From a virus, in IMG/VR virus record IMGVR_UViG_3300042558_001390, positions 1 to 52,961 of that record: a stretch of 52,961 nucleotides of DNA. One strand, written 5' to 3'. Below the pieces are notes generated by a model. It had not been told where the DNA came from. It made no database searches and saw only the letters and a list, made by a program, of their open reading frames with translations. Shown here piece by piece: positions 1-6,646 of the stretch. Each line of letters opens with the position of its first letter. Position 1 is the first letter of the stretch. The translations under genes were made by a program, and so were the position numbers.

Positions 1-1
1 C

Positions 2-295
2 TATGAAGATGATGCCGATATATTCGGGGATTATCCATTGTATACAGACATTCAAAACATATATTTTATATTCAAGAAAGAATATGGATTTATGATTGAA
101 AGAGTAGGCGAAATAAAAGCATTTTCTGAATGGTTATCTGGATTGCCAAGCGTATTGACTGTTCCATTTTACTATAATGAAATGATACAGAACGCAAAAG
201 ATTTTGGAGTAGTTATAAAAGACGAAGACGAATTTTGTGCTACATACTTCGATAGATTATCAAACGCATTTTTCACTTTAAAAAACAACTTATGA
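2..295 (+). CDS. Hypothetical protein, 5' end outside window
   Basis: The reading frame is open from base 2 to the stop at 293-295, so the gene begins before the window. A TTG at 38 could serve as a start, but the codons before it read on without a stop and give an acidic stretch (YEDDADIFGDYP), so truncation by the window edge is more likely. The visible part is acidic and aromatic, with no motif I recognise. Its stop overlaps the ATG of the next gene (ATGA at 292-295), which suggests translational coupling. Confidence 0.6.
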   Translation, partial: YEDDADIFGDYPLYTDIQNIYFIFKKEYGFMIERVGEIKAFSEWLSGLPSVLTVPFYYNEMIQNAKDFGVVIKDEDEFCATYFDRLSNAFFTLKNNL

Positions 296-474
296 AACAA
301 AGTATTTGGGAAGCATGGTTTATATCTTCAGTAGGTATATCCTTCGGACTGTTTATGATTGGCACATTACCTGGAAGTGTAGAGGTATTCCCTTCATTCT
401 TATGGTACTTTATACCATCAATAATCAATTTATTAATCTGCCTATACTACGGCACAAAAGACTCAACACTATGA
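292..474 (+). CDS. Small membrane protein, two predicted spans
   Basis: A 60-residue protein with two hydrophobic stretches, about residues 9-26 and 35-53, separated by a short loop containing Pro and Gly. A helical hairpin in the inner membrane is the likely form. It overlaps both neighbours by ATGA, so it belongs to a coupled run of four small genes. No family is recognised. A role in altering the host envelope is possible but is only inference. Confidence 0.65.
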   Translation: MKQSIWEAWFISSVGISFGLFMIGTLPGSVEVFPSFLWYFIPSIINLLICLYYGTKDSTL

Positions 475-665
475 CAGACATTACACATTATTCAGACCAA
501 GAGTTAAGCCTATTATTTCTAAACGATGAGTTTTTATACAAAGAACTAATTAGGGCAGTTAGATGCGAAAGGTTTAATCACATTAAAGATTTATGCGATG
601 AATTGTTTATATACAGTGAAGAGCAAATGGAGGACTTAATAGAAACTTTTTGGGCAGAGATATGA
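471..665 (+). CDS. Small acidic hypothetical protein
   Basis: A 64-residue acidic, helical protein. I chose the ATG at 471 because it overlaps the previous stop (ATGA); a longer frame that starts at 306 would run antiparallel in frame through the whole preceding membrane protein gene. It starts with MTDITHYSDQELSLLF and has many Glu/Asp pairs near the C-terminus (EEQMEDLIETF). No known domain is seen. Its stop overlaps the next ATG at 662. Confidence 0.6.
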   Translation: MTDITHYSDQELSLLFLNDEFLYKELIRAVRCERFNHIKDLCDELFIYSEEQMEDLIETFWAEI

Positions 666-817
666 GAACAGAGATAACAGACATTGCAAAGTGGCTCAGA
701 GAGTACAACAACCCAACAAGTGAGAGCGAGTGGGTAAAAGCTATGCACAAACTTGAGAGAGTGCATAAAAAATACGGGACAATAGACATAAGTATAATCA
801 AACAATTAATCAATTAA
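662..817 (+). CDS. Small hypothetical protein
   Basis: A 51-residue ORF that starts with an ATGAG overlapping the preceding stop. It reads MRTEITDIAKWLREYNNPTS and continues as a helical, mildly basic protein. The exact coupling and the short gap to the next start (4 bases) support expression. No recognisable domain. Confidence 0.55.
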   Translation: MRTEITDIAKWLREYNNPTSESEWVKAMHKLERVHKKYGTIDISIIKQLIN

Positions 818-821
818 AATC

Positions 822-1223
822 ATGGAGACAAAAACAATTCAATCGTGGAGACACCAAAAAGTGCGTGTAAAAGAAGAGTATATCGTTAAAGAAAAAGAGA
901 TAGATGAAGACGCATCTACTTATGATGATGATTATAATATCATAGAAGAAGTGTATTGTGAAAAAGAGTACATAAGTTCAGATTGTGGACTTGGAAGTGT
1001 ATTAAGTGGTAAAGAGAGGGATATTTTTGAAGTAGCAGCCGACTTTTATGGTGTGGATTTGTATAGATTTCAAAACAAAACCAATGTAGAAGAACTACCT
1101 GAATTAACACATCAAATTATATTGAGAGATTATTCATACCCATATATGTGGAATAGTAAATACTTTGAGGTAGTGACTACTGAAACAATTTATGTAGCAG
1201 ATAAACAATTTAAAACCAATTAA
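822..1223 (+). CDS. Acidic hypothetical protein upstream of amidoligase
   Basis: A 133-residue protein with a charged N-terminal half (runs of Lys/Glu, then Asp/Tyr) and a more hydrophobic C-terminal half. I recognise no domain. It ends 4 bases before the amidoligase gene and is probably in the same transcript, so it could be an accessory or a substrate of that enzyme pair. That is inference from position alone. Confidence 0.65.
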   Translation: METKTIQSWRHQKVRVKEEYIVKEKEIDEDASTYDDDYNIIEEVYCEKEYISSDCGLGSVLSGKERDIFEVAADFYGVDLYRFQNKTNVEELPELTHQIILRDYSYPYMWNSKYFEVVTTETIYVADKQFKTN

Positions 1224-1227
1224 TATC

Positions 1228-2427
1228 ATGACATTAACAGAATTAAAAGAGCTGTTTGAGTTATTAAACGGCAACAGAGCAAATGTAGAGAAAGCATTGG
1301 CATCAATCAAGCAAGGTTATGTGACTATCGATGAGTTATTATCGGAAGAGTATATGAGTGACTGCGATTATTACTATTCAAATGAGGACTATGTAATGAC
1401 GCATAGGGGCGATATTATACATATAGATAATTCGTTTTGGTGCGAAGGAATGGATGAGTACTTCCATATAGACGATATGGTAAAAGTATATGAGGGCAGT
1501 CAGGATATGTGGTATAGCCAAAGGTATATTGAACGCAATAGTGACTACTCTTATTTTGATGGTAGCTATTACGATGAGTCTGCACTTGACAGACACGATA
1601 TTGTTTGGGTTGAGGATACAGGAGAATTATGTTGGAGAGAGGATGTTTTTTACCATGATGGAGATGGATACTACTCTTATCCTGAGGGTGGTGGCTATGT
1701 TCGTTCATACCATAATGGTAGCTATCAATCGTTAAACTTTAACAACAAAAGTAAGTACAAAATCGGCTATGAGATAGAGAAAGAGGATGAAGATGTGCGT
1801 AATAGTATTGACATTGAGGACTTTGAGAGTGCTACAGATGATTTGTGGAGAAAGGAGAAAGACGGCAGTCTTAATGATGAGAGTGGATATGAGCTCATCA
1901 GTCCTACATTTGAGTTCGATATAGACAAAATATTTGAACACATTGAGGGTAATCACCAATTGGTTGCACACATTGAGGCGAATACTAGCACTAGTTGTGG
2001 TGGACATATACATTTATCTGAGAATGGACTAAGTGGTGATGAGTTATTTGAGAAAGTCAAAGGTTATACGCCACTATTCTATGCTTTATACTATGGTCGT
2101 GTGGACAAGAATTATTCTAAAGGTAAGAGTAATAGAGACTTGCAGAATGAGAACGAGAAGTATCAAGCAATCAAGATACACCACGACAGAATAGAGTTTC
2201 GTATCATTAGCGCAGTACCTAACGTTAAGACGTTGAGGTGGCGTACTAAGTTACTCAGAATGATATTAGAGAACCCTACTAATGACATCATCAAGGCATA
2301 CTACAATGTGGATACTAAGTTCACAAAGTTATTAAAACAAACCTATTCAGATGAGAAACTTGTAGAGGTTAAGGAAAGATTTATAAAGTTCACAAGACAA
2401 TTTGAGGGAATAGAAGTAAAACAATAA
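1228..2427 (+). CDS. Putative amidoligase (COOH-NH2 ligase, Amidoligase_2 type)
   Basis: A 399-residue protein whose C-terminal half carries the spaced motifs of the glutamine-synthetase-fold amidoligases: KIGYEIEKE (Glu182, Glu184), KDGSL followed by YELISP (Asp212, Glu222), CGGHIHLS (Cys257, His260, His262) and RIEFRI (Glu323, Arg325). Such enzymes are predicted to use ATP to join an amine to a carboxylate, as in peptide-like modifications. The N-terminal 170 residues are rich in Tyr, Asp and Trp, with isolated Cys residues, in loose repeats of the type C..G.DEYFHIDDM; they look like a binding region. The next gene is a class II glutamine amidotransferase, so the two probably act together. 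The substrate cannot be read from the sequence. Confidence 0.8.
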   Translation: MTLTELKELFELLNGNRANVEKALASIKQGYVTIDELLSEEYMSDCDYYYSNEDYVMTHRGDIIHIDNSFWCEGMDEYFHIDDMVKVYEGSQDMWYSQRYIERNSDYSYFDGSYYDESALDRHDIVWVEDTGELCWREDVFYHDGDGYYSYPEGGGYVRSYHNGSYQSLNFNNKSKYKIGYEIEKEDEDVRNSIDIEDFESATDDLWRKEKDGSLNDESGYELISPTFEFDIDKIFEHIEGNHQLVAHIEANTSTSCGGHIHLSENGLSGDELFEKVKGYTPLFYALYYGRVDKNYSKGKSNRDLQNENEKYQAIKIHHDRIEFRIISAVPNVKTLRWRTKLLRMILENPTNDIIKAYYNVDTKFTKLLKQTYSDEKLVEVKERFIKFTRQFEGIEVKQ

Positions 2428-2452
2428 TATAACAATTTAAAAATCAGAAACT

Positions 2453-3247
2453 ATGTGTATAGCAATTTTAAACACCAAGAAAGCGGGTAGATTACCTAAA
2501 TCACAAATCAAAAACTCGTGGGACAATAACGATATGGGCTCCGGGTTATTGTGGAATGAGAAAAACAAATTAAGTGTATTCAAGACGTATGACTACGATG
2601 AGTACATAGACAAGTACAATGAGCTTAGGGACAACAAAGAGATAGGTAATATTGTACTACACTTTCGTATTGCCACTAGTGGGTACAACGGGGAGCATAA
2701 CCTACACCCATTCTTAGTCAATGATAAGTTAGGGTTTGTACATAACGGAGTTATCAAGGGATTGGGTAACAAGAAATTCTCTGACACGTATGAGTTCAAT
2801 GATATGCTTAAGAAATACAAGCACAACTTTTTAGGTTGTGATATGAGTAAGTATTTCATATCAGAGTATATTGGATATAGCAAGTTAATCTTTTTAGATG
2901 CAGACGACCGCTACACTATCATAAATGAGGAAATGGGCAAGTGGGTTGATGGAAATTGGTACTCAAACGATTCGTACAAGCAGTACAATAACTACAAGTA
3001 CTACGGCAATCAAAAAGTGTATAATGACAAGAAGGTTGACGATAAGGTAGTAGGGTTGTATGTTGATCCAGCTTATACTCTTGAGGACAATTGGATTGAA
3101 GACGAGTGGACAATGTATGAGTACATCTGTGATGTTTATGGATTAGACCATGAAAGTGAGGCAACATTTGAGGACATTGAGTACTACATGGAGTTAAACC
3201 AGGTGGATAACATAACAGACTTATATAGAACATTAACAGACTTATAA
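2453..3247 (+). CDS. Class II glutamine amidotransferase (Ntn hydrolase)
   Basis: A 264-residue protein that begins Met-Cys, so removal of Met would expose the catalytic N-terminal Cys2. The class II amidotransferase signature follows: HFRIATSG (residues 70-77), NLHPF (83-87) and FVHNGVI (95-101), the glutamine-binding and oxyanion region. No synthetase domain is attached; the last 80 residues are acidic and aromatic and unlike known partners. It lies 25 bases after the amidoligase. The family releases ammonia from glutamine, so it may supply NH3 to that ligase; alternatively it may transfer glutamyl groups. Class assignment is firm, pathway is not. Confidence 0.85.
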   Translation: MCIAILNTKKAGRLPKSQIKNSWDNNDMGSGLLWNEKNKLSVFKTYDYDEYIDKYNELRDNKEIGNIVLHFRIATSGYNGEHNLHPFLVNDKLGFVHNGVIKGLGNKKFSDTYEFNDMLKKYKHNFLGCDMSKYFISEYIGYSKLIFLDADDRYTIINEEMGKWVDGNWYSNDSYKQYNNYKYYGNQKVYNDKKVDDKVVGLYVDPAYTLEDNWIEDEWTMYEYICDVYGLDHESEATFEDIEYYMELNQVDNITDLYRTLTDL

Positions 3248-3249
3248 TT

Positions 3250-3378
3250 ATGGAAGAAGCACAAAAATTTTACGAGTGGTTATTAAAAATGAAGAACATT
3301 CATTTAGCAGATAACGAGAGTATGGCTAAAGCATACGGAATAGTAATACAAAATAGTAACAAACTTAAAACAATTTAA
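3250..3378 (+). CDS. Small hypothetical protein
   Basis: A 42-residue ORF that starts 2 bases after the amidotransferase stop and ends 2 bases before the next gene, so it fills the gap exactly. It starts MEEAQKFYEWLLKMKNIHLA and is helical and amphipathic. No known family. Confidence 0.55.
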   Translation: MEEAQKFYEWLLKMKNIHLADNESMAKAYGIVIQNSNKLKTI

Positions 3379-3380
3379 TT

Positions 3381-3953
3381 ATGGAAAACTTTTTATCAAA
3401 GTTTGCTAATGCAGACACACAAGTACAATCAAGCAATGCTAACCTATCAGTAAGTGCTGAGTTTCACGGCACAATAGACATATCTAAGGGTGCATTAAAG
3501 ATGAGTATAAACTTCTTTGCAAGACTATACAAAACAAGATACGAAAACTTCGTATCAATAGATGATTGGGACGTACACGAAACTATGGGCATAGAGTTTG
3601 ACGGCATACCTGTAGATGACATCAATGCTTTAAGACAAAGTATGACAAATAGTGGTCTATCTACATTATCCAAAGGACTAGAAATTAACGATAATCAAAT
3701 TAAAAAAGAGATAGCAATTCAAATAGGTCAATCAAAACTATTCAAGGCTGTGTACGGAAAGACAGCAGTAATGCACGATACCTTGTCTAACGAAGAGAAG
3801 AAAAAAGTATGGTTAAAGTATGCGATAGACAACTATCATAGTAATAACGCAGAAAGAGAGATTAATATGTTTTTAGTTGAAGACGAAGAGGCCAACAAGG
3901 TTGCACCATCATACGAGCAATTAGTTGAAATGTACAACCAATTAAACCAATAG
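3381..3953 (+). CDS. Hypothetical phage protein
   Basis: A 190-residue protein without transmembrane or signal segments. It has a Ser/Asn/Gln-rich N-terminus, a basic aromatic middle (FFARLYKTRYENF) and an acidic helical C-terminus (EDEEANKVAP). I recognise no domain. The leader reads ttaattATGG, as for its neighbours, and it lies in the same closely packed run. Confidence 0.7.
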   Translation: MENFLSKFANADTQVQSSNANLSVSAEFHGTIDISKGALKMSINFFARLYKTRYENFVSIDDWDVHETMGIEFDGIPVDDINALRQSMTNSGLSTLSKGLEINDNQIKKEIAIQIGQSKLFKAVYGKTAVMHDTLSNEEKKKVWLKYAIDNYHSNNAEREINMFLVEDEEANKVAPSYEQLVEMYNQLNQ

Positions 3954-3955
3954 AT

Positions 3956-4126
3956 ATGAGAGACAAGGTTCTTAAAGCAATAAAAGAAAGGTACTTAGGA
4001 TTAAGTACACTAAAGTTAGCAATGTGGGAAGACGAGGACACTGTCCTTGTCAACCTTTGCGATGACTTGAATGATAAGTTCACAGAAGAGGAGATACTTA
4101 AAAGAATTAAAGAGCTATTAAAATAA
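3956..4126 (+). CDS. Small helical hypothetical protein
   Basis: A 56-residue ORF that starts 2 bases after the previous stop. It is rich in Leu, Lys, Glu and Asp and starts MRDKVLKAIKERYLGLSTLK, with an acidic centre (WEDEDTV). It has the look of a small helical regulator, but no family is recognised. Confidence 0.55.
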   Translation: MRDKVLKAIKERYLGLSTLKLAMWEDEDTVLVNLCDDLNDKFTEEEILKRIKELLK

Positions 4127-4133
4127 AGATACT

Positions 4134-4262
4134 ATGGAAGAGATTTATTATTTTTGTGATTGGGTATCATGTACACTTGAACGCTCAGACTATTCAGAAT
4201 TCCAATTAATTAACTACAAAGATTATTATGAACATATACAGAATCAGCACGACAGAATATAA
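4134..4262 (+). CDS. Small hypothetical protein overlapping the next gene
   Basis: A 42-residue ORF (MEEIYYFCDWVSCTLERSDY) that begins 7 bases after the previous stop and overlaps the next ORF by 35 bases in another frame. The spacing fits the operon pattern, but the overlap is longer than the usual 1-4 bases here, so either this ORF or the start of the next may be wrong. Confidence 0.4.
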   Translation: MEEIYYFCDWVSCTLERSDYSEFQLINYKDYYEHIQNQHDRI

Positions 4263-4452
4263 GATAGAGGACTTCTACTTGCATACAGAATTAAGTCAGG
4301 AGGACATCATTGAGGTCATTACACCGATTGTAAACGCAGAACGCGAAGGACTTGATGATTATGATAACGAGGTATTGTTTGATGCCTTACAGAAGAAGTA
4401 TCAACGTAAAAAAATAGAGCTACTTGTGGATATTGACACAATAAAAATATAA
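4228..4452 (+). CDS. Small acidic hypothetical protein
   Basis: A 74-residue acidic protein (MNIYRISTTEYKIEDFYLHT). It is the last gene before a 166-base gap and overlaps the preceding 42-residue ORF by 35 bases. No domain is recognised. Confidence 0.6.
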   Translation: MNIYRISTTEYKIEDFYLHTELSQEDIIEVITPIVNAEREGLDDYDNEVLFDALQKKYQRKKIELLVDIDTIKI

Positions 4453-4618
4453 ATAGAGTGGAAATTGGAATCCTTACTTATCGGTAATGTAGGCCGTTGT
4501 AATGCCATTGGTTAATTCAGCACCCACTCATGTATCGAACTGCAATTAGATACACTCATGAAACTGAAAATTACAATAAGATTGACTGATAGGAAAGACT
4601 ATTTTTAAAACCTAAGCT
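4453..4618 (+). other. Intergenic stretch with several inverted repeats, possible structured RNA
   Basis: There is no ORF here. GAGTGG at 4456-4461 pairs exactly with CCACTC at 4524-4529. Inside lie TTAC/GTAA (4474-4477 with 4484-4487) and a short GGC/GCC pair (4492-4494 with 4504-4506). Beyond them GTATC/GATAC (4532-4536 with 4549-4553) forms a second hairpin, flanked by direct repeats ACTCATG (4526-4532, 4554-4560). A tRNA was considered, but no acceptor-D-anticodon-T layout fits. This may be a small RNA or a leader of the next gene. Confidence 0.3.
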
Positions 4619-5014
4619 ATGAAAAAAATAAAAGAGTTTATGTATGTTTTCTTTTTCTGCGTACCATTCGCAATTATAATTTATACGGGTTGTGTGATAG
4701 GAATATTAATAGTTAATTTAATCAAATTTATGGAAACAAAAAAAATTAATGACATCGAGGTAAAAGAAGAACCTAAAAACCCAAACAATCAAGAAGTTGC
4801 TGAAAGATTATATCCAGGAGTAGATAGACAAATTGATAGAATGTTATTTATTAATGGTGCTAAATGGCAACAAGAACAAGACAAGAATAAGTATAGTGAG
4901 GAAGATATGAAACAATTTGGAGATTGGTGTAGAAATGGACTTTTAAACACCGAGTATGGATTTGAAAAATTAGATGAACATTTAAAACAATGGAAACAAT
5001 TTAAAAACAAATAA
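4619..5014 (+). CDS. Membrane-anchored hypothetical protein
   Basis: A 131-residue protein with a long hydrophobic N-terminus (about residues 8-37, enough for one or two spans) and a soluble acidic C-terminal part. The phrase INGAKWQQEQ followed by YSEEDM...F..W resembles a short module often seen in hypothetical proteins of Bacteroidota phages. An internal ATG at residue 38 (METKKI) could yield a soluble form. Function unknown; it follows the structured gap and precedes the lipoprotein gene by 3 bases. Confidence 0.65.
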   Translation: MKKIKEFMYVFFFCVPFAIIIYTGCVIGILIVNLIKFMETKKINDIEVKEEPKNPNNQEVAERLYPGVDRQIDRMLFINGAKWQQEQDKNKYSEEDMKQFGDWCRNGLLNTEYGFEKLDEHLKQWKQFKNK

Positions 5015-5017
5015 GTT

Positions 5018-5281
5018 ATGAAAAAAGTATTATTACTATTATCATTTGTATTGCTATCGTGTAATCCAGATGACCCAGAACAACCAACGCCACCACAGAA
5101 TTGTGATTGTGATAAAGTGGTAGAGGTGGCAACATTCAATGTCGTTGGAACACCACAGAACCCTGCAATTAACTATTATTCTGTATATACAACAATCAAT
5201 GTATGTACACAGATTCAAAGACAGAAGAACTTTACAACAACGGTGTCAAGTCAGTCGCCACAATTAGGTCAGTGTAGGTAA
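5018..5281 (+). CDS. Small surface lipoprotein
   Basis: An 87-residue protein with a classical lipoprotein signal: MKK, a Leu-rich core, and LLSC with Cys15 as the lipid site. After the cysteine comes NPDDPEQPTPP, an acidic stretch like the lipoprotein export signal that sends Bacteroidota lipoproteins to the cell surface. The mature part is short and contains Cys-Asp-Cys and polar beta-type sequence. Phage lipoproteins often block the receptor and exclude superinfecting phages; that role is inferred from the family pattern. The stop shares its last base with the next ATG. Confidence 0.75.
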   Translation: MKKVLLLLSFVLLSCNPDDPEQPTPPQNCDCDKVVEVATFNVVGTPQNPAINYYSVYTTINVCTQIQRQKNFTTTVSSQSPQLGQCR

Positions 5282-5400
5282 TGGATACGTGGAACAACCC
5301 TCCGGAAGAGAAAGAGAACGAGTGCAATTATTGTGGAGAGCTTTGTGATGGACGTTATTGCTCAACAGATTGTAAGAAAGGATATGAGTCAGACAACTAA
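5281..5400 (+). CDS. Small Cys-rich (zinc-ribbon-like) protein
   Basis: A 39-residue ORF starting on the last base of the preceding stop (TAATG). It has five cysteines: CNYC (15, 18), then Cys22, Cys27 and Cys31, spaced as in small zinc-binding ribbons. A protein start typical of short phage Zn ribbons (ENECNYCGE) supports it. It overlaps the HNH gene by 17 bases and may be co-translated with it. Confidence 0.55.
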   Translation: MDTWNNPPEEKENECNYCGELCDGRYCSTDCKKGYESDN

Positions 5401-5791
5401 CAAAGGTAGTTTTAAAAAAGGACACACCCCTTGGAATTCGGGGCTTAAAGGTATCAGGCTTAGCCCCGCTACTGAGTTCAAGACAGGAGAAAATGTAGGA
5501 GATAAACACCCAAGTTGGAGAGGTGGAGAGCAAAAGTTTACAAAAGATTGCGTATATTTATACGCAGGTACAAACAAGAGAATTCGCAGACCTAAAAAGG
5601 TTTATGAAGACGCTTATGGACCTATACCAAAGGGGTGGATATTGTATCACTTAGACGGAGATAGATACAATGATGACTTGGATAACTTAATTGCAATCCC
5701 TCGTGCGGTACTTGTAAAAATAAACGCAGGAAGAATGAACGCAAACTATCATGAGATAAGTATTGCGGTTGAACAATTTAAAAACAAATAA
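5384..5791 (+). CDS. HNH endonuclease with NUMOD3-like N-terminus
   Basis: A 135-residue protein. The N-terminus FKKGHTPWNSGLKG (10-23) matches the NUMOD3 DNA-binding motif found in homing endonucleases. The C-terminal core KGWILYHLDGDRYNDDLDNL contains the HNH_3 pattern with His89, Asp91, Asn96 and Asn101. I chose ATG 5384; a longer GTG-started frame from 5333 would overlap the Cys-rich gene by 68 bases. It is free-standing, with no intron seen around it, and probably cuts competing phage DNA or promotes its own spread. Confidence 0.8.
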   Translation: MSQTTNKGSFKKGHTPWNSGLKGIRLSPATEFKTGENVGDKHPSWRGGEQKFTKDCVYLYAGTNKRIRRPKKVYEDAYGPIPKGWILYHLDGDRYNDDLDNLIAIPRAVLVKINAGRMNANYHEISIAVEQFKNK

Positions 5792-5793
5792 TT

Positions 5794-6195
5794 ATGAAAG
5801 ACTATTTTGAATTAGAATGCGCCATTGAACAATGGGCAGAAGACAAAGGAATTTTAGCAAATGCTACACCCATCAAGCAAGCAATGAAAACTCAAGAAGA
5901 ATTGACAGAACTATGCAATGCTATCCTTAACGATGATAAGGAAGAAATTAAAGATGCTATTGGAGATATAATGGTAACACTTATTATACAAGCCAAGATG
6001 CAAGGAATGACTATCGAGGAATGTTTGAACGCTGCTTATGATGTAATCAGTAAGCGAACAGGTCAGATGATAAATGGTCAGTTTGTCAAGGATAATGGCG
6101 GAGTAGTAATAACAAGAGAAAGTTGGGAAAAGGCAGACAAGATAAGCCAAGATGGATTTGTCTATGTAAAATACGCAGACCTTTTAATAATATGA
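5794..6195 (+). CDS. MazG-like nucleotide pyrophosphohydrolase
   Basis: A 133-residue all-alpha protein. QEELTEL (Glu35, Glu36, Glu39) and KEEIKDAIGDIMVTL (Glu51, Asp54, Asp58) give the EExxE...ExxD metal-binding pattern of MazG-type NTP pyrophosphohydrolases, and the C-terminal ISKRTGQMINGQFVKD is also typical of phage members. These enzymes hydrolyse NTPs or alarmones; in phages they may adjust nucleotide pools or (p)ppGpp. It starts 2 bases after the HNH gene, and its stop overlaps the next ATG at 6192. Confidence 0.8.
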   Translation: MKDYFELECAIEQWAEDKGILANATPIKQAMKTQEELTELCNAILNDDKEEIKDAIGDIMVTLIIQAKMQGMTIEECLNAAYDVISKRTGQMINGQFVKDNGGVVITRESWEKADKISQDGFVYVKYADLLII

Positions 6196-6260
6196 AAAGA
6201 ATATTTATAAACTTATTTTTTTGGATATTAATATCAATAACAATAATAATAACATTATGA
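6192..6260 (+). CDS. Membrane micropeptide (22 residues)
   Basis: An ORF of 22 residues, MKRIFINLFFWILISITIII plus two residues, made of a basic start and a single hydrophobic span. It is joined to both neighbours by exact ATGA overlaps (6192-6195 and 6257-6260), which is the main support for real translation. A very similar peptide precedes another gene at 11654. It may be an envelope-active peptide or a translation-coupling leader for the following gene. Confidence 0.5.
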   Translation: MKRIFINLFFWILISITIIITL

Positions 6261-6580
6261 CAACAATTAAAAAACATTTAGAGCAATCAACAGATCAATC
6301 AAGAATTGATGAGCTAGATAAAATAGTAAACAGAGGTACTCTTACTATGAAAGAATGGAAAGGAACTGCTAAATTCTTTCCTAAAGATGAATACAAGTCG
6401 GACTTAAAATTAAAAAGCAACTGCGAACAAATCATTGAGTATGCAGGATTGGTTTTAGTACAAGTATTATCTACCGGAGATTTTGTATTTGAAAAATTTA
6501 AAAGCAAGGACATTGACGAAGTAGAGTCATTGGCTTGGATAAGTTCAGCAGAAAAATTTTGGTGCGAGAATTGTCAATAA
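6257..6580 (+). CDS. Hypothetical protein
   Basis: A 107-residue protein. I chose ATG 6257 because it overlaps the micropeptide stop by ATGA; a TTG-started frame from 6221 would add an Asn-rich tail encoded by AT-repeat sequence. The protein is mixed alpha/beta, with two Cys near the end (WCENC). No family is recognised. Confidence 0.6.
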   Translation: MTTIKKHLEQSTDQSRIDELDKIVNRGTLTMKEWKGTAKFFPKDEYKSDLKLKSNCEQIIEYAGLVLVQVLSTGDFVFEKFKSKDIDEVESLAWISSAEKFWCENCQ

Positions 6581-6619
6581 CTTTGTAAAAGAAATGCACA
6601 ATATATAGACATTTTTTGC

Positions 6620-6627
6620 TATATTTG
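6620..6627 (+). promoter_or_regulatory. Bacteroidota -7 box TATATTTG
   Basis: TATATTTG matches the Bacteroidota -7 consensus TAnnTTTG. It lies 19 bases before the ATG of the DnaA-like gene and starts the recombination block. A clear TTG box about 19-21 bases upstream is not evident. The leader TAAAATCAAATCAAATG recurs almost unchanged before the scaffold gene on the other strand. Confidence 0.55.
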
Positions 6628-6646
6628 TGAAATAAAATCAAATCAA

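Noticed and set aside
306-470. Longer 119-residue frame from 306 that includes the 471-665 gene
   Set aside because: It would overlap the two-span membrane protein gene almost fully, and ATG 471 overlaps the previous stop in the way usual here.
4456-4529. Possible tRNA in the 4.45-4.6 kb gap
   Set aside because: The outer GAGTGG/CCACTC pair is about the right distance for an acceptor stem, but no anticodon stem of five pairs or T-arm with TTCRA is present.
5333-5383. Upstream GTG start for the HNH gene
   Set aside because: It lies fully inside the Cys-rich ORF, and the NUMOD3-like motif begins only after ATG 5384.
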